Below, one piece after another: positions 25,898 to 34,825 of a stretch of 64,000 nt of DNA. Source of the DNA: Gammaproteobacteria bacterium. Its GTDB lineage: Bacteria; Pseudomonadota; Gammaproteobacteria; Steroidobacterales; GCA-2729495. The stretch lies in NCBI GenBank assembly GCA_028285245.1, contig JANQPY010000016.1:1-64000 (forward strand), written 5' to 3'. The notes under the pieces are model-generated. The model was not told where the DNA came from. It saw only the letters and a program-made list of their open reading frames with translations, and searched no databases. Within the stretch, counting starts at the first letter, position 1; every line of letters starts with the position of its first letter. A program made the position numbers and the translations under genes.

Positions 25898-28420
25898 TTA
25901 CTGGATCAATGCCACGCCGCTGCCGAGCACGGCCGAGCAGACCGCCTTGGCAATGTCTTCCGTGCGCTCACCGCCGCTGTTGTCAGCGGCGATGAGCCGG
26001 TCGATGAGATTGGCCGGCCGCGCCGGGTTGCCACCGGCCGCCGCGTACCCAAGTTCGTCGGTTACATCCAGGAAGTCCGGCTGCGAACCAGCAAGGCCTA
26101 CACCCATGATGTTGTTGACGACCGGATTGATGACCAGGTCACGTTGGGCGCCTGCGAAGGCCGTGCTGGGCGCAACACTAAAGTCAAATCCGGGGAAGTA
26201 CGCATTCCGGCGCGCAACATTGTTTTCGATCAGCGCATCGCAGTAGGCAATCGCGAGCTGCGCGATACCAATCTCCTGCGCCGATGAGAACGTGCCCGGA
26301 TCGGCCACAGCGGGGAGCTGCTGACGCACCAGGTCATAGGTGGACTGCACCTCGCTGGGTGGCACCGTTGTCACCTCGGCCATTGTCGCGTTGATTTCGT
26401 CGAAGGTCCTGATGCCCACGTCCGGCTGCTCACCGGCTAACACCTCAGGCGGTGGGTTTAGCGTAGCCGGAGGCGTTACCGGGCCGAAGTTGTTGCCGAG
26501 CTGATCGAAGCTCAGGAAAAACTCGTCTCCTTCGGGGCCCTGCTGCAAGGGCACGATGGTGCCGATGTTGGCGAGCGGCTGACCGGTTGGGTCGTTCAGC
26601 GTGAGATCCAGGTTCTCGTACGCCTGTCCGACGGCAATCTCCTGGCCGTTCAGGCCGATGCGCATGCCGACCAGCGGCACACCACTGGCGGTGGCAGTTG
26701 GATCGAGGCTCAGGAACACAGGCTCGTTGAACAGATAGCTGTAGCTGTCGAACTGACTGACCTCAAACATGATGTACGAGTCTGGTACCGCGGTCAGATC
26801 AGCTACGTGGAACAGCAGGAAGAACTTCTCACCCACGCCCACGTCGAGATTCTGCAGAATCTGCGCTTCGGTGAGCGCGCGATTATGAATGGCCACCATG
26901 CGAATCTGGCCCTGCCATTGCCGGTCGCCGGAGACTTCGTTGCCCAGCACGAAAGCGAAGGTCTCGTCCCAGTCACCCAGCGTACCGCCGGCGATCGGAT
27001 CGGCGTCGTCAGTGAACACGCCGTTCACGTAAATCTGCCGTCCGTTCACGGGGTCATAGTTCGCTACCACGTGCTGCAGCGTTGCCTGCAGGTCTTCATC
27101 GGCATCAGAAGTCGACAGCGCCGGATCACCGTTGCCGTCCGTCGTCGAGGCCCGGTTCAGGAAGTCATAGCTGTAGAGCGTTTGTCCGAGCATGAAGTTG
27201 CGCACCGTCGTGCCAGCGGAGTAGCTGACAATCCGGGTTTCTTCCTGCACGACGTTGGCGGGCACAACCCAGGCTTCGATGGCGTACTCGCCGGTGGGCA
27301 CAATCAGATCGCGCAGCTTGCGGCTGGTTGTCGTCAGTGCACGCGCCTGGCCGTCGGAAATGTCGATGCCAAAGCCGCCGACCCACTCAACGCCCGGCGG
27401 GGGCGAAAGCTCCAGATCCATGGCCGGGCTCACGCCGCTGGTGTCAAACGCCGTCAGGCCAGTACCCGTCTTGAATTCCCACAGGGCAATCTGGTTTTGC
27501 TCGTAGCGGTTACCGCCTGAGGCCACCGTGCCATCTACCAGGCGCAGCGCGCCGCTGACCTGCAGAGCGGGCGGCACCTGCGTTGGGGTGATTGTGTCGG
27601 CGAAGGTTGTTATCGCCGCCTGCATGATGTCGGCAGACTCGTCGCAGTTCACGCCGCTGCCCGTGTTCCAGCAGTTGTGGAACTCATCGCGCAGCCGCAC
27701 AACCAGACGCGACAGCGGTGGATCATCCAGCTCAATCTTCGACTGCACCTGGCCATACGCCACCGCAATATCGCTATCCGCGAAGAACGGTGACTGCGGC
27801 GTGCCTGCACCGTTGCTGTGACACTCAGAGCAGTACGTCGTCAACAGGTTATGGACCGGTGTGAAGTCGGCGGGTACCGGTGGCGGCCAGTTCTTGCTGG
27901 CGCCGGGCGGGTTCACCGGAGGCGCGTTCAATTGAATGACGCGTCCGCCACCGCCGGAGCCGCCGATCCAGTTCTCGATCCATGTGGTCATGATGTCGCC
28001 ACACGCCTGCGGGTCAGACAGCCAGCAGTTGTGCCCGCCGGCCACCTTGGTCACCAGCCGCGAGTTGGCCGGTATGTTGCGGTCGGTCAACGGATTGGAT
28101 TCGGCGTAGGCGTTGTTGACGTTGTCGTCGCGCGCGAACGTGGGCGCCTGGCCGCCGTTCTGTGAGTGGCAGGTGCCGCAGCTTGCGGTGCCGCCATCAC
28201 GCAGATGCGTCCACAGCTCAACCATGTACGCCTGGGCATCACTGGTCGCCGGTGGCGGGCCGTTGTACGTTGCACCCTGCGTACCGGGCACGGCCGGCGC
28301 ATTCGACTCAGTGCTCGCGCCGCCGCCGCAGCCAGCCAGCGCAAACAGCGCGGTAGCGGCCAGAGTGGTCAGGCGGGTAGTCACTTTGAAGTTGGTTTGC
28401 ACGTGGAGTTGATCAGTCAT
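25898..28420 (-). CDS. LamG-domain lipoprotein with two heme-type CxxCH motifs
   Basis: An 840-residue lipoprotein: signal with lipobox ALAGC (Cys31). Two heme c attachment motifs are seen, CGTCH (81-85) and CSECH (197-201), each in a cytochrome-like segment. Residues about 290-545 form a LamG/concanavalin-type jelly roll (EYAIEAWVV, YVNGVFTDD, FAFVLGNEVSGDRQWQGQI). The last 300 residues are not recognised. Such proteins sit on the outer surface or in the periplasm. It starts three bases after the stop of the 414-residue gene with GGGGGGA upstream, so the two are translationally linked. Confidence 0.82.
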   Translation of the reverse strand: MTDQLHVQTNFKVTTRLTTLAATALFALAGCGGGASTESNAPAVPGTQGATYNGPPPATSDAQAYMVELWTHLRDGGTASCGTCHSQNGGQAPTFARDDNVNNAYAESNPLTDRNIPANSRLVTKVAGGHNCWLSDPQACGDIMTTWIENWIGGSGGGGRVIQLNAPPVNPPGASKNWPPPVPADFTPVHNLLTTYCSECHSNGAGTPQSPFFADSDIAVAYGQVQSKIELDDPPLSRLVVRLRDEFHNCWNTGSGVNCDESADIMQAAITTFADTITPTQVPPALQVSGALRLVDGTVASGGNRYEQNQIALWEFKTGTGLTAFDTSGVSPAMDLELSPPPGVEWVGGFGIDISDGQARALTTTSRKLRDLIVPTGEYAIEAWVVPANVVQEETRIVSYSAGTTVRNFMLGQTLYSYDFLNRASTTDGNGDPALSTSDADEDLQATLQHVVANYDPVNGRQIYVNGVFTDDADPIAGGTLGDWDETFAFVLGNEVSGDRQWQGQIRMVAIHNRALTEAQILQNLDVGVGEKFFLLFHVADLTAVPDSYIMFEVSQFDSYSYLFNEPVFLSLDPTATASGVPLVGMRIGLNGQEIAVGQAYENLDLTLNDPTGQPLANIGTIVPLQQGPEGDEFFLSFDQLGNNFGPVTPPATLNPPPEVLAGEQPDVGIRTFDEINATMAEVTTVPPSEVQSTYDLVRQQLPAVADPGTFSSAQEIGIAQLAIAYCDALIENNVARRNAYFPGFDFSVAPSTAFAGAQRDLVINPVVNNIMGVGLAGSQPDFLDVTDELGYAAAGGNPARPANLIDRLIAADNSGGERTEDIAKAVCSAVLGSGVALIQ

Positions 28421-28423
28421 GAC

Positions 28424-29668
28424 TTAGTCCCCCCGGCAGTAGTAGGCGGCATCAGCAAATACTTCCTTGAGCCGGTAGCCGCTGTCTCGAAACGCCAGGG
28501 TCATGGCATCGATCTCAGTGATATCTGCGTTGTCGGCCGGATCACGCAGGCAGACCGCGCGAAACACTTTCTTCACCTGGCAGCGGGCAAAGGCCTCGCT
28601 GTTGGCTAACTCGCGGCCGAGCGAGGCAGCTCCCGTGCCAGTGCCGCCTGGGGACGTGGGGCCAAAGTCCCAGCCGATCCAGCGGTTCTGTCCCTCCCGC
28701 CAGTAGTTGTTCCACTCGTCGTCGGGTGTGATAAAGCCGAACTGGAAAGTGTCTTCGTTGTTGAAGTATTTCGGCCGAACTACGCCCGGGGTGTAAACCA
28801 TCTGTCCGGTCACATCGTCGTAATCGTGATAAGCAAACGCCTGCGCCAGCGGATCCATGCCGCTGTGGCAGCCGATGCAGTTGTTCAGGAACACGCGGGA
28901 GTCGCCGCCCGGGCTACGCGAAACATCCTGGCGAATGCGGTCGGGCGACGGGCTGGTGTCCTGCACCTGCTCCATGTCGTTACACAGGTGGTTGAGCATG
29001 GTGAAGCGGAACATCGCCCGATTAGTGCCCGCTATAAAGAAAGCTTCCGATGCAGCACGGGTTGTTAGCAGACCGGCTACGCCGCTGGCCGGCACGCCAT
29101 TGCGAACCGTCTGCGCGTCTTTGCGCAGCAGCGTGGAGTTGCCGAGATCAACGTTGTCGCGCTCCATCTGTTCGTAGTGGTTGTTGCTGCCTGGCGAGTA
29201 CGCAGGCAGCCCTAAGCTGCCGTCACCCACATACAGCACATCGGCGGACAGAATTTCATTAAATGGGGTGTAGTCCGGCGTGTCGTCGTCGCGGACAACG
29301 CCAATAAAGGTCGCCACATAGTCGTTCAGTGGCGCAAACACGTCCTGGTCCCGGTTAGTCCAGGGCATTGCCATGTTCTTGAGTGTCACCCGGTAAAAGG
29401 AGCTGTTCTGCATGGCGGTGTACGCGGCCGCCTCGTAGGCCGCGCGGGTGCCGCCAGCATTGACGATGGCCGTCTCCATAGCAGTGAGCACAGCGTCGGT
29501 CGGCGGTACGCCGGCGATACGATCGTGTATACGCTTGGCCTGGTCACGCTCCGCAGCGTGCAGAGACAGCGGCATCGAAACTACAGCGAGCAGCAGCAAC
29601 GCAGCCCGCGATGAATTTTTCGGACGCGACACGCACTGTCGCCACGCCGTAATCAGCGACTTCGTCAT
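28424..29668 (-). CDS. Exported DUF1588/DUF1585-like protein with one CxxCH motif
   Basis: A 414-residue protein with a long signal peptide (cleavage near SLHA, residue 38). It carries one CIGCH motif (264-268) in the context NNCIGCHSGMDPLAQAFAYHDYD, and a closing SGYRLKEVFADAAYYC, both typical of the cytochrome-associated DUF1588/DUF1585 proteins that pair with DUF1501 proteins. It is the first gene of the three-gene operon 29668-24242 and lies divergent from a PD40/CxxCH lipoprotein. A role in periplasmic or surface redox chemistry is inferred from context. Confidence 0.78.
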   Translation of the reverse strand: MTKSLITAWRQCVSRPKNSSRAALLLLAVVSMPLSLHAAERDQAKRIHDRIAGVPPTDAVLTAMETAIVNAGGTRAAYEAAAYTAMQNSSFYRVTLKNMAMPWTNRDQDVFAPLNDYVATFIGVVRDDDTPDYTPFNEILSADVLYVGDGSLGLPAYSPGSNNHYEQMERDNVDLGNSTLLRKDAQTVRNGVPASGVAGLLTTRAASEAFFIAGTNRAMFRFTMLNHLCNDMEQVQDTSPSPDRIRQDVSRSPGGDSRVFLNNCIGCHSGMDPLAQAFAYHDYDDVTGQMVYTPGVVRPKYFNNEDTFQFGFITPDDEWNNYWREGQNRWIGWDFGPTSPGGTGTGAASLGRELANSEAFARCQVKKVFRAVCLRDPADNADITEIDAMTLAFRDSGYRLKEVFADAAYYCRGD

Positions 29669-29861
29669 CCAGATTTCTTCCCGTAAGTCCGGCGTCCCTC
29701 ACGCCGTGAACCAGTTATCGCTTGGTCAGAGATCAACGACTGTGACCGCGTTAACAGTCCGACCTTTTTTCAATGCATTACGTTACGTCGGATGCGATTT
29801 AGTGGGTTATTCGGGTCCAAACTCCCAATCGTTGTTGCGAAGTGATGGGCAGGTACTGCCA

Positions 29862-32492
29862 ATGAACGCGTGTGCGTCAAAGCTCTATGGCCGCATTAGG
29901 TCGCTGACTATTTGTTTGGCGTTGCCGGTGACTTTGTTGCTGTCGGGCTGCGGCAGTGGCACGGGTGGCGTGGGTATTGCCGATGCCGATGGTCAGAGTC
30001 CCGATCCGGTCCTGGTGGAGGTACCTATTGCCTATGTGAAGCGGCCATTGCCGTTGAACGATCAGGGTGGACTAGAGCCTGGCGTGGCGCGCGAACTTCA
30101 GGGTTTTGAAGTAGGCGCTGACTTATATATGCGTGATCGCGCCTCAATCACGGCGGCTGAGCGCAACATCACTGGCGGTGAGACTCTGGGCATGGGTGAT
30201 GTCCGCGATGTCGAGGTCTCCTACGACGGGGAGCGCGTGATATTTGCGATGCGTGGCCCGTTCGATCCCGGATTGGACGACGAAGATCAGCCCCCCTGGA
30301 ATATTTGGGAATACGACCGCGTCAATGATGTCTTGCGGCGCGTAATAACCTCGAACATCACCGCCAACGCGGCTCATGATGTGGCGCCACATTATCTGCC
30401 TGACGGCCGCATTATCTTCTCGTCTAATCGCCAGCGTCAGTCGGGCGCGATTCTGCTTGACGAAGGCAAGCCGCAGTTTTCCGCGCTCGATGAAGCTCGT
30501 GATGAATATGCTTTCGTGCTGCACGTAATGAATGACGACGGCACCGACATTCAGCAGGTGTCGTTCAATCAGAGCCACGACCTGGATCCCGCCGTAACCA
30601 ATGACGGCAAGGTGGTGTTCAGCCGCTGGGATCGCGCGCCGGGCAACGACAACATTCATCTGTATCGCATGAATCCAGACGGTACCGGGTTAGAGCTGCT
30701 CTATGGCTTAAACAGCCATGACACCGGTACCGGCGGCGCGGAGATTGAATTTCTGCAGGCGCGTCAGCTCCCGGACGGCAGTCTGCTGGTCTCGATTCGT
30801 CAGGCTGTTGCAGGCCAGCGCGGCGGTGACCTGATTCGGATCGACGCCGATACCTATGTCGACAATACGCAGGCAACGGCCCCCAACGCGGGCATGCCGG
30901 GCCCGGCGCAGTCCTCGACGGTTATTAACGACGTGCGTACCGACGGCAGCATCTCCCCGGGCGGCCATTTCAGCGATGCATTTCCGCTCGACGACGGCAC
31001 CAGCCGCATGTTCGTAAGCTGGAGCCAATGCCGGTTAATCGAGAATGGACAGGTTGTGCCCTGCACGCCGGCGCGGCTCGCTGACCCGGCTGCGGTACCC
31101 GCAGCGCCGGCGTACGGCATCTGGATTTACGATTTGGCCACCGATACGCAGCTTCCGGTTGTGCCGCCTGAGACCGGCATGCTGTTCACCGACATCGTGG
31201 CAGCGGGCGTGCGCACGCAGCCGCCGATTATTCTGGATATCGAAGATGCCGGCACGGCGGACACCACGTTGCTGACTGAAGGTACCGGCATCCTTAATGT
31301 CCGCAGTGTCTACGATGTCGACGGCGTGGATACTGCAGTGCCCGACATCCCCGGCGTAGCGGATCCGGTGACAACTCCGCCGGACACACGCGTGGCGCGT
31401 TTCATCCGCTTGGTGAAGGCGGTCGGCATTCCTGATGATGACCTTGTGGACCTGGACGCCACGGACTTCGGGCGCAGCGCACTAAACGGTATGCGCGAGA
31501 TCATTGGTTACGTGCCGATCGCGCCGGATGGTTCGGTGCAGGTGAAAGTGCCCGCAAATGTGCCGCTGCAGTTCAATATCCTGGATGCGCAGGGCCGCCG
31601 GATCGGCCCGCGCCACAACAACTGGCTGCAGGTGCGGCCCGGCGAGGTGCGCAACTGTACTGGTTGTCACGACGGCAACAGTGGCCTCGCTCACGGACGC
31701 GACGATGCTTTCGACAGCGCTTACCCCGGTGCTTCAACCACTAGCCAGCCCTTCCCAAACAGCAACCCGGCGTACTTCGCTGACTTCGGGGAAACCATGG
31801 CCGAAGCCCAGGGACGCATCAGCTGTGCCACAGATTGCGCGGCCATTACGCCGTCAGTAAACGTTACCTATGTTGACGACTGGACGGATCCGGTGGCGGC
31901 AACGCCAGGCACGCCGTTTAGCTATGACTACGCTGCCATGGCGACGACCGCCCCGGCATCGCTCGCTTGCCAGACCGCCTGGGCGCCAACCTGTCGCTCG
32001 GTGATCAACTACGTTGAGCATATCCAGCCGCTGTGGGATGAGCCGCGCCTTGCGCCTGATGGCATCACTGACGTGACCTGCACGGGCTGCCATCGGCGCG
32101 TTGACGATATGGGTGCACCGATGGTGCCGGAGGGCCAGCTCGATCTCACACCGATTCCCGACCCGGTGGTCACCGACCACCTGATCTCCTATCGGGAGCT
32201 GTTGTTCAACGACAATGAGGAATTCTTCGATCCGGTTGCCATGATCGTGAGGGACAGGCTGGTTGTGGTCGGTTTCGACCCGGATACCGGCGACCCGATC
32301 GAGGCACCGATCGTGCTGACGCCCAGCATCACGATTGCGGGCGCCCGCGCATCCGGGGATTTCTTCGACCGGTTCGACGCGGGCGGCACGCACGAGGGGT
32401 GGCTCACCCCGGATGAGCTGCGCCTTGTCTCAGAATGGGTCGATATCGGTGCCCAGTACTTCAATAACCCCTTCGATGTGCCGATAAACTGA
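29862..32492 (+). CDS. PD40/HzsA-like lipoprotein with two CxxCH motifs
   Basis: An 876-residue lipoprotein (lipobox LLSGC, Cys30). Residues about 90-330 hold TolB/PD40-type propeller repeats (DGRIIFSSNRQ, DGKVVFSRWD, NIHLYRMNPDGTG). The central part with GYVPIAPDGSVQVKVPANVP resembles the middle domain of the hydrazine synthase alpha subunit family. CTGCH motifs are at 599-603 and 740-744. The start is the ATG at 29862, which gives a normal signal; the frame is open further upstream without use. It is divergent from the CxxCH operon. Real hydrazine chemistry is very unlikely; the role is unknown. Confidence 0.8.
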   Translation: MNACASKLYGRIRSLTICLALPVTLLLSGCGSGTGGVGIADADGQSPDPVLVEVPIAYVKRPLPLNDQGGLEPGVARELQGFEVGADLYMRDRASITAAERNITGGETLGMGDVRDVEVSYDGERVIFAMRGPFDPGLDDEDQPPWNIWEYDRVNDVLRRVITSNITANAAHDVAPHYLPDGRIIFSSNRQRQSGAILLDEGKPQFSALDEARDEYAFVLHVMNDDGTDIQQVSFNQSHDLDPAVTNDGKVVFSRWDRAPGNDNIHLYRMNPDGTGLELLYGLNSHDTGTGGAEIEFLQARQLPDGSLLVSIRQAVAGQRGGDLIRIDADTYVDNTQATAPNAGMPGPAQSSTVINDVRTDGSISPGGHFSDAFPLDDGTSRMFVSWSQCRLIENGQVVPCTPARLADPAAVPAAPAYGIWIYDLATDTQLPVVPPETGMLFTDIVAAGVRTQPPIILDIEDAGTADTTLLTEGTGILNVRSVYDVDGVDTAVPDIPGVADPVTTPPDTRVARFIRLVKAVGIPDDDLVDLDATDFGRSALNGMREIIGYVPIAPDGSVQVKVPANVPLQFNILDAQGRRIGPRHNNWLQVRPGEVRNCTGCHDGNSGLAHGRDDAFDSAYPGASTTSQPFPNSNPAYFADFGETMAEAQGRISCATDCAAITPSVNVTYVDDWTDPVAATPGTPFSYDYAAMATTAPASLACQTAWAPTCRSVINYVEHIQPLWDEPRLAPDGITDVTCTGCHRRVDDMGAPMVPEGQLDLTPIPDPVVTDHLISYRELLFNDNEEFFDPVAMIVRDRLVVVGFDPDTGDPIEAPIVLTPSITIAGARASGDFFDRFDAGGTHEGWLTPDELRLVSEWVDIGAQYFNNPFDVPIN

Positions 32493-32495
32493 TCC

Positions 32496-33236
32496 ATGAG
32501 CAGGCTGTCGGTCATCGTGGGCCTCGCCTTACTGGTCGCGGCCCAGGCGGCGGTGGGCGCCAAACGCTATTACGAAGTGGTGGTGATGGACCCCTATATC
32601 GAGCTCCACACGGGGCCGGGCCGGGGCTATCCGATCACGCAGGTGCTTGAGCGCGGCGAGCAGATCGAGGTACTCAAGCGCCGCACCGACTGGTTCAAGG
32701 TCCGCAATGATCGCGGCATCAAGGGCTGGGCCAGCGCCCGCCAGCTATCCCGTACGCTGGAAACCAGCGGCAAGCCGGCCAAAATCCAGGACCCTGATCG
32801 CGATGACTTCGCGCTGCGCAAGCGTGAACTGGGCGTTCAGCTCGGTGAGCTGGAGGGCGCAAACGTTATCCGCGGCTACGCCTCCTGGTTGTTTACGCCC
32901 AACCTGTCGGCTGAGCTGTCGGGCTCGATCATCACCGGGCGTTTCTCTGACGGTTGGATGCTGAGCGCGGATGTCGTGCACCAGCCGTTCCCGAACTGGT
33001 GGATCTCACCGTTTTTTTCGCTCGGCACGGGTGTGCTGCAGATCAATCCCAAATCAACGCTGGTTTCCGCGAAGGATCGCACAGACCAGACGGCGTCTGC
33101 CGGTGCAGGCTTGCGCATGCACGTGGGGCGACGGGTCTTGTTACGGGCCGAATACAAGAACCACGTGTTGTTCACCAGCCGGGATGACAATGAGGAACTG
33201 GAAGAATGGAAAGCAGGCATCTCGTTTTTCTTTTGA
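32496..33236 (+). CDS. SH3-domain protein with predicted outer-membrane barrel
   Basis: A 246-residue exported protein: signal peptide 1-22, bacterial SH3 domain about 25-85 (IELHTGPGRGYPITQVLERGEQIEVL, split here as IELHTGPGRGYPI and GEQIEVLKRRTDWFKVR), then a linker and a beta-barrel-like region ending in aromatic KAGISFFF, as outer-membrane proteins do. It follows the PD40 gene by three bases and overlaps the next gene by 31 bases, so all are in one operon. It may anchor or scaffold the exported redox proteins at the outer membrane; this is inference. Confidence 0.75.
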   Translation: MSRLSVIVGLALLVAAQAAVGAKRYYEVVVMDPYIELHTGPGRGYPITQVLERGEQIEVLKRRTDWFKVRNDRGIKGWASARQLSRTLETSGKPAKIQDPDRDDFALRKRELGVQLGELEGANVIRGYASWLFTPNLSAELSGSIITGRFSDGWMLSADVVHQPFPNWWISPFFSLGTGVLQINPKSTLVSAKDRTDQTASAGAGLRMHVGRRVLLRAEYKNHVLFTSRDDNEELEEWKAGISFFF

Positions 33237-33859
33237 TGAGCGTCGCCCTGCTGTTGTCGGGATGCAGCCGCGCGGTTGTCTCAGACAACTCAGCCGACGC
33301 CGCCGAGCCCGTGATCAATCCGCAGGTGTCGCGGCGCGACATCCGGGAGGCCAGGATTGACTCCGAAAATTTCGAAGTGGGCGCCTACTTCGGCTACATG
33401 AGCGTCGAAGACTTCGGCTCCAATAGCGTGTACGGGGCCAAGCTGGCCTACCACGTGACTGAGTCGCTATTCGTTGAAGCGACTTATGGTGAAACGGACA
33501 CCAGTCAGACCTCATTTGAAATTCTGAGCGGTGGCGCACCGTTGTTGTCAGACGATGATCGTAGGTTTCGCTACTACGACGCTTCCATCGGGCTGAACAT
33601 TCTGCCCGGTGAGGTGTTCCTTGGGCGTGATTGGGCGTTTAACAGCGCGCTGTATTTGATCGGTGGAGTGGGCAACGTGGAGTTTGCCGGCGACAACTAT
33701 TTCACTGCGGTTTTCGGAGCCGGTTATCGCGTGTTGGCCACGGACTGGCTCGCGCTGAACTTCAGCGTGCGGGATCACCTGTTCGATACCGATCTGCTCG
33801 GGGAAGAAAAAACCACGCACAACATCGAGTTCAATCTCGGCCTGACAGCGTTCTTTTGA
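33206..33859 (+). CDS. Outer-membrane beta-barrel lipoprotein
   Basis: A 217-residue protein with a lipobox LLSGC (Cys20) and then an OmpA-like or OmpW-like eight-stranded barrel pattern (FEVGAYFGYMSVEDF, LFVEATYGET, YYDASIGLNIL, ALYLIGGVGNVEF) ending in NLGLTAFF. Its start lies inside the 3' end of the SH3 gene, which suggests coupled translation. The sister gene upstream is also a predicted barrel. Function is unknown. Confidence 0.75.
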   Translation: MESRHLVFLLMSVALLLSGCSRAVVSDNSADAAEPVINPQVSRRDIREARIDSENFEVGAYFGYMSVEDFGSNSVYGAKLAYHVTESLFVEATYGETDTSQTSFEILSGGAPLLSDDDRRFRYYDASIGLNILPGEVFLGRDWAFNSALYLIGGVGNVEFAGDNYFTAVFGAGYRVLATDWLALNFSVRDHLFDTDLLGEEKTTHNIEFNLGLTAFF

Positions 33860-33891
33860 CCGCTGTTTAGGACTGGAGAGGAGTGTAGCCA

Positions 33892-34422
33892 ATGACCTTG
33901 CGTAACCCATTAAGCGACAAACCAGGTAGCAAGCTGATCGTAATGATCGCGGTCGCGCTGCTGTCGGTGCCGACGGCGGCGCTCAACGTCGAGATCTCCG
34001 GGCCGGCTCCGGATTTCAGTCTGGTGAATCGTAGCGGCGAAACAGTTTCGCTGAGCGAGCTGAAAGGGCAGGTGGTGCTGATTAACTTCTGGGCCACCTG
34101 GTGCGGGCCTTGCCGCGAGGAAATGCCTTTGCTGGAGCAGCTTCATCAGCGTTACGAGTCGCTTGGCTTCACGCTGCTGGGTGTGAATGTTGAAGAAGAC
34201 GGCGGCCATGCGGAAGAGTTTCTCGCCGGCACGCCGGTCACCTTTCCGATCCTCTTTGATCCCGATAACGGGGTTAGCAAGCTGTATGACGTCACCGCGA
34301 TGCCGAGCACGGTGCTGGTGGATCGCGGCGGTAACCTGCGCTACCTCCATCATGGCTATAAGGAAGGTTACGAAAACATTTATCAGGACCAGATTCGTAC
34401 TCTGGTTCGCGAGCGGGGCTAG
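33892..34422 (+). CDS. TlpA-like periplasmic thioredoxin
   Basis: A 176-residue thiol-disulfide protein: N-terminal signal or anchor (15-30), then a TlpA/ResA-type fold with the active site WCGPC (Cys71, Cys74) in VVLINFWATWCGPC and the cis-proline loop AMPSTVLVD. It would reduce or shuttle disulfides of periplasmic partners such as apocytochrome c. It begins a tight group with DUF4266, DUF3570 and, further on, ApbE genes. A GGAGAGGAG lies 9-12 bases before the ATG. Confidence 0.9.
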   Translation: MTLRNPLSDKPGSKLIVMIAVALLSVPTAALNVEISGPAPDFSLVNRSGETVSLSELKGQVVLINFWATWCGPCREEMPLLEQLHQRYESLGFTLLGVNVEEDGGHAEEFLAGTPVTFPILFDPDNGVSKLYDVTAMPSTVLVDRGGNLRYLHHGYKEGYENIYQDQIRTLVRERG

Positions 34423-34425
34423 GCA

Positions 34426-34647
34426 ATGAAGCGCGTTAGCGGATTTCTGTTATTGGTTTCGCTCTTTGTGTCCGGGTGCTCAATCGAGCCATGGGTTAAA
34501 CCGTATGAGCGCGATCGCCTGGCCGATGAGATCATGCTGTTCGATCGCGACCCGGTGTCCAGCGCGTATATCCATCACGTCTACGAAGCTCGTGAGGGTG
34601 CGCGCGGAGCGTCAGGGAGTGGGGGCGGAGGCTGTGGCTGCAATTAG
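34426..34647 (+). CDS. DUF4266 small lipoprotein
   Basis: A 73-residue lipoprotein with lipobox VSGC (Cys18), the conserved PWVKPYERDRLADEIM and a glycine-rich end GGGGCGCN. This is the DUF4266 pattern; the paired C-terminal cysteines could bind a metal or heme-type cofactor or form disulfides with the adjacent TlpA protein. It starts three bases after the TlpA gene. DUF4266, DUF3570, TlpA and ApbE genes are known to cluster, but their joint function is not established. Confidence 0.88.
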   Translation: MKRVSGFLLLVSLFVSGCSIEPWVKPYERDRLADEIMLFDRDPVSSAYIHHVYEAREGARGASGSGGGGCGCN

Positions 34648-34664
34648 CCGGGCGCTGAGAAACC

Positions 34665-34770
34665 CTCAGACGTCGCGATACGTCGTTCTGGCCCGGCTCA
34701 AAAAACTCATGTATTGCCATATACATTCCGTTTTTTCGCCAGGCCACGCCTCGTCTCGCGCGCGCCTGAG
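34665..34770. repeat. 106-bp imperfect palindromic element, copy 1
   Basis: Two arms of about 50 bases (34665-34714 and 34721-34770) are inverted copies with few gaps; they close on ATGTAT-TGCCAT-ATACAT and contain matched AAAAAAC and GTTTTTT blocks. The element sits between the DUF4266 and DUF3570 genes. Its core is shared with the element at 51412-51530, so it is a dispersed repeat. It would fold into a long hairpin in the mRNA. Confidence 0.8.
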
Positions 34771-34825
34771 ACTCTCTCAACACCCGGCTGGCCGGCGTTT
34801 TCTTGCTGGCGCAGGGCCGCTAAGA

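Noticed and set aside
25286-26287. Plus-strand frame across the DUF1501-like and LamG genes
   Set aside because: It spans two clear minus-strand genes and their boundary; antisense coding artefact of GC-rich DNA.
29862-32492. Hydrazine synthase alpha subunit
   Set aside because: Only the family-level middle-domain resemblance is present; no beta/gamma subunit or anammox genes occur nearby.
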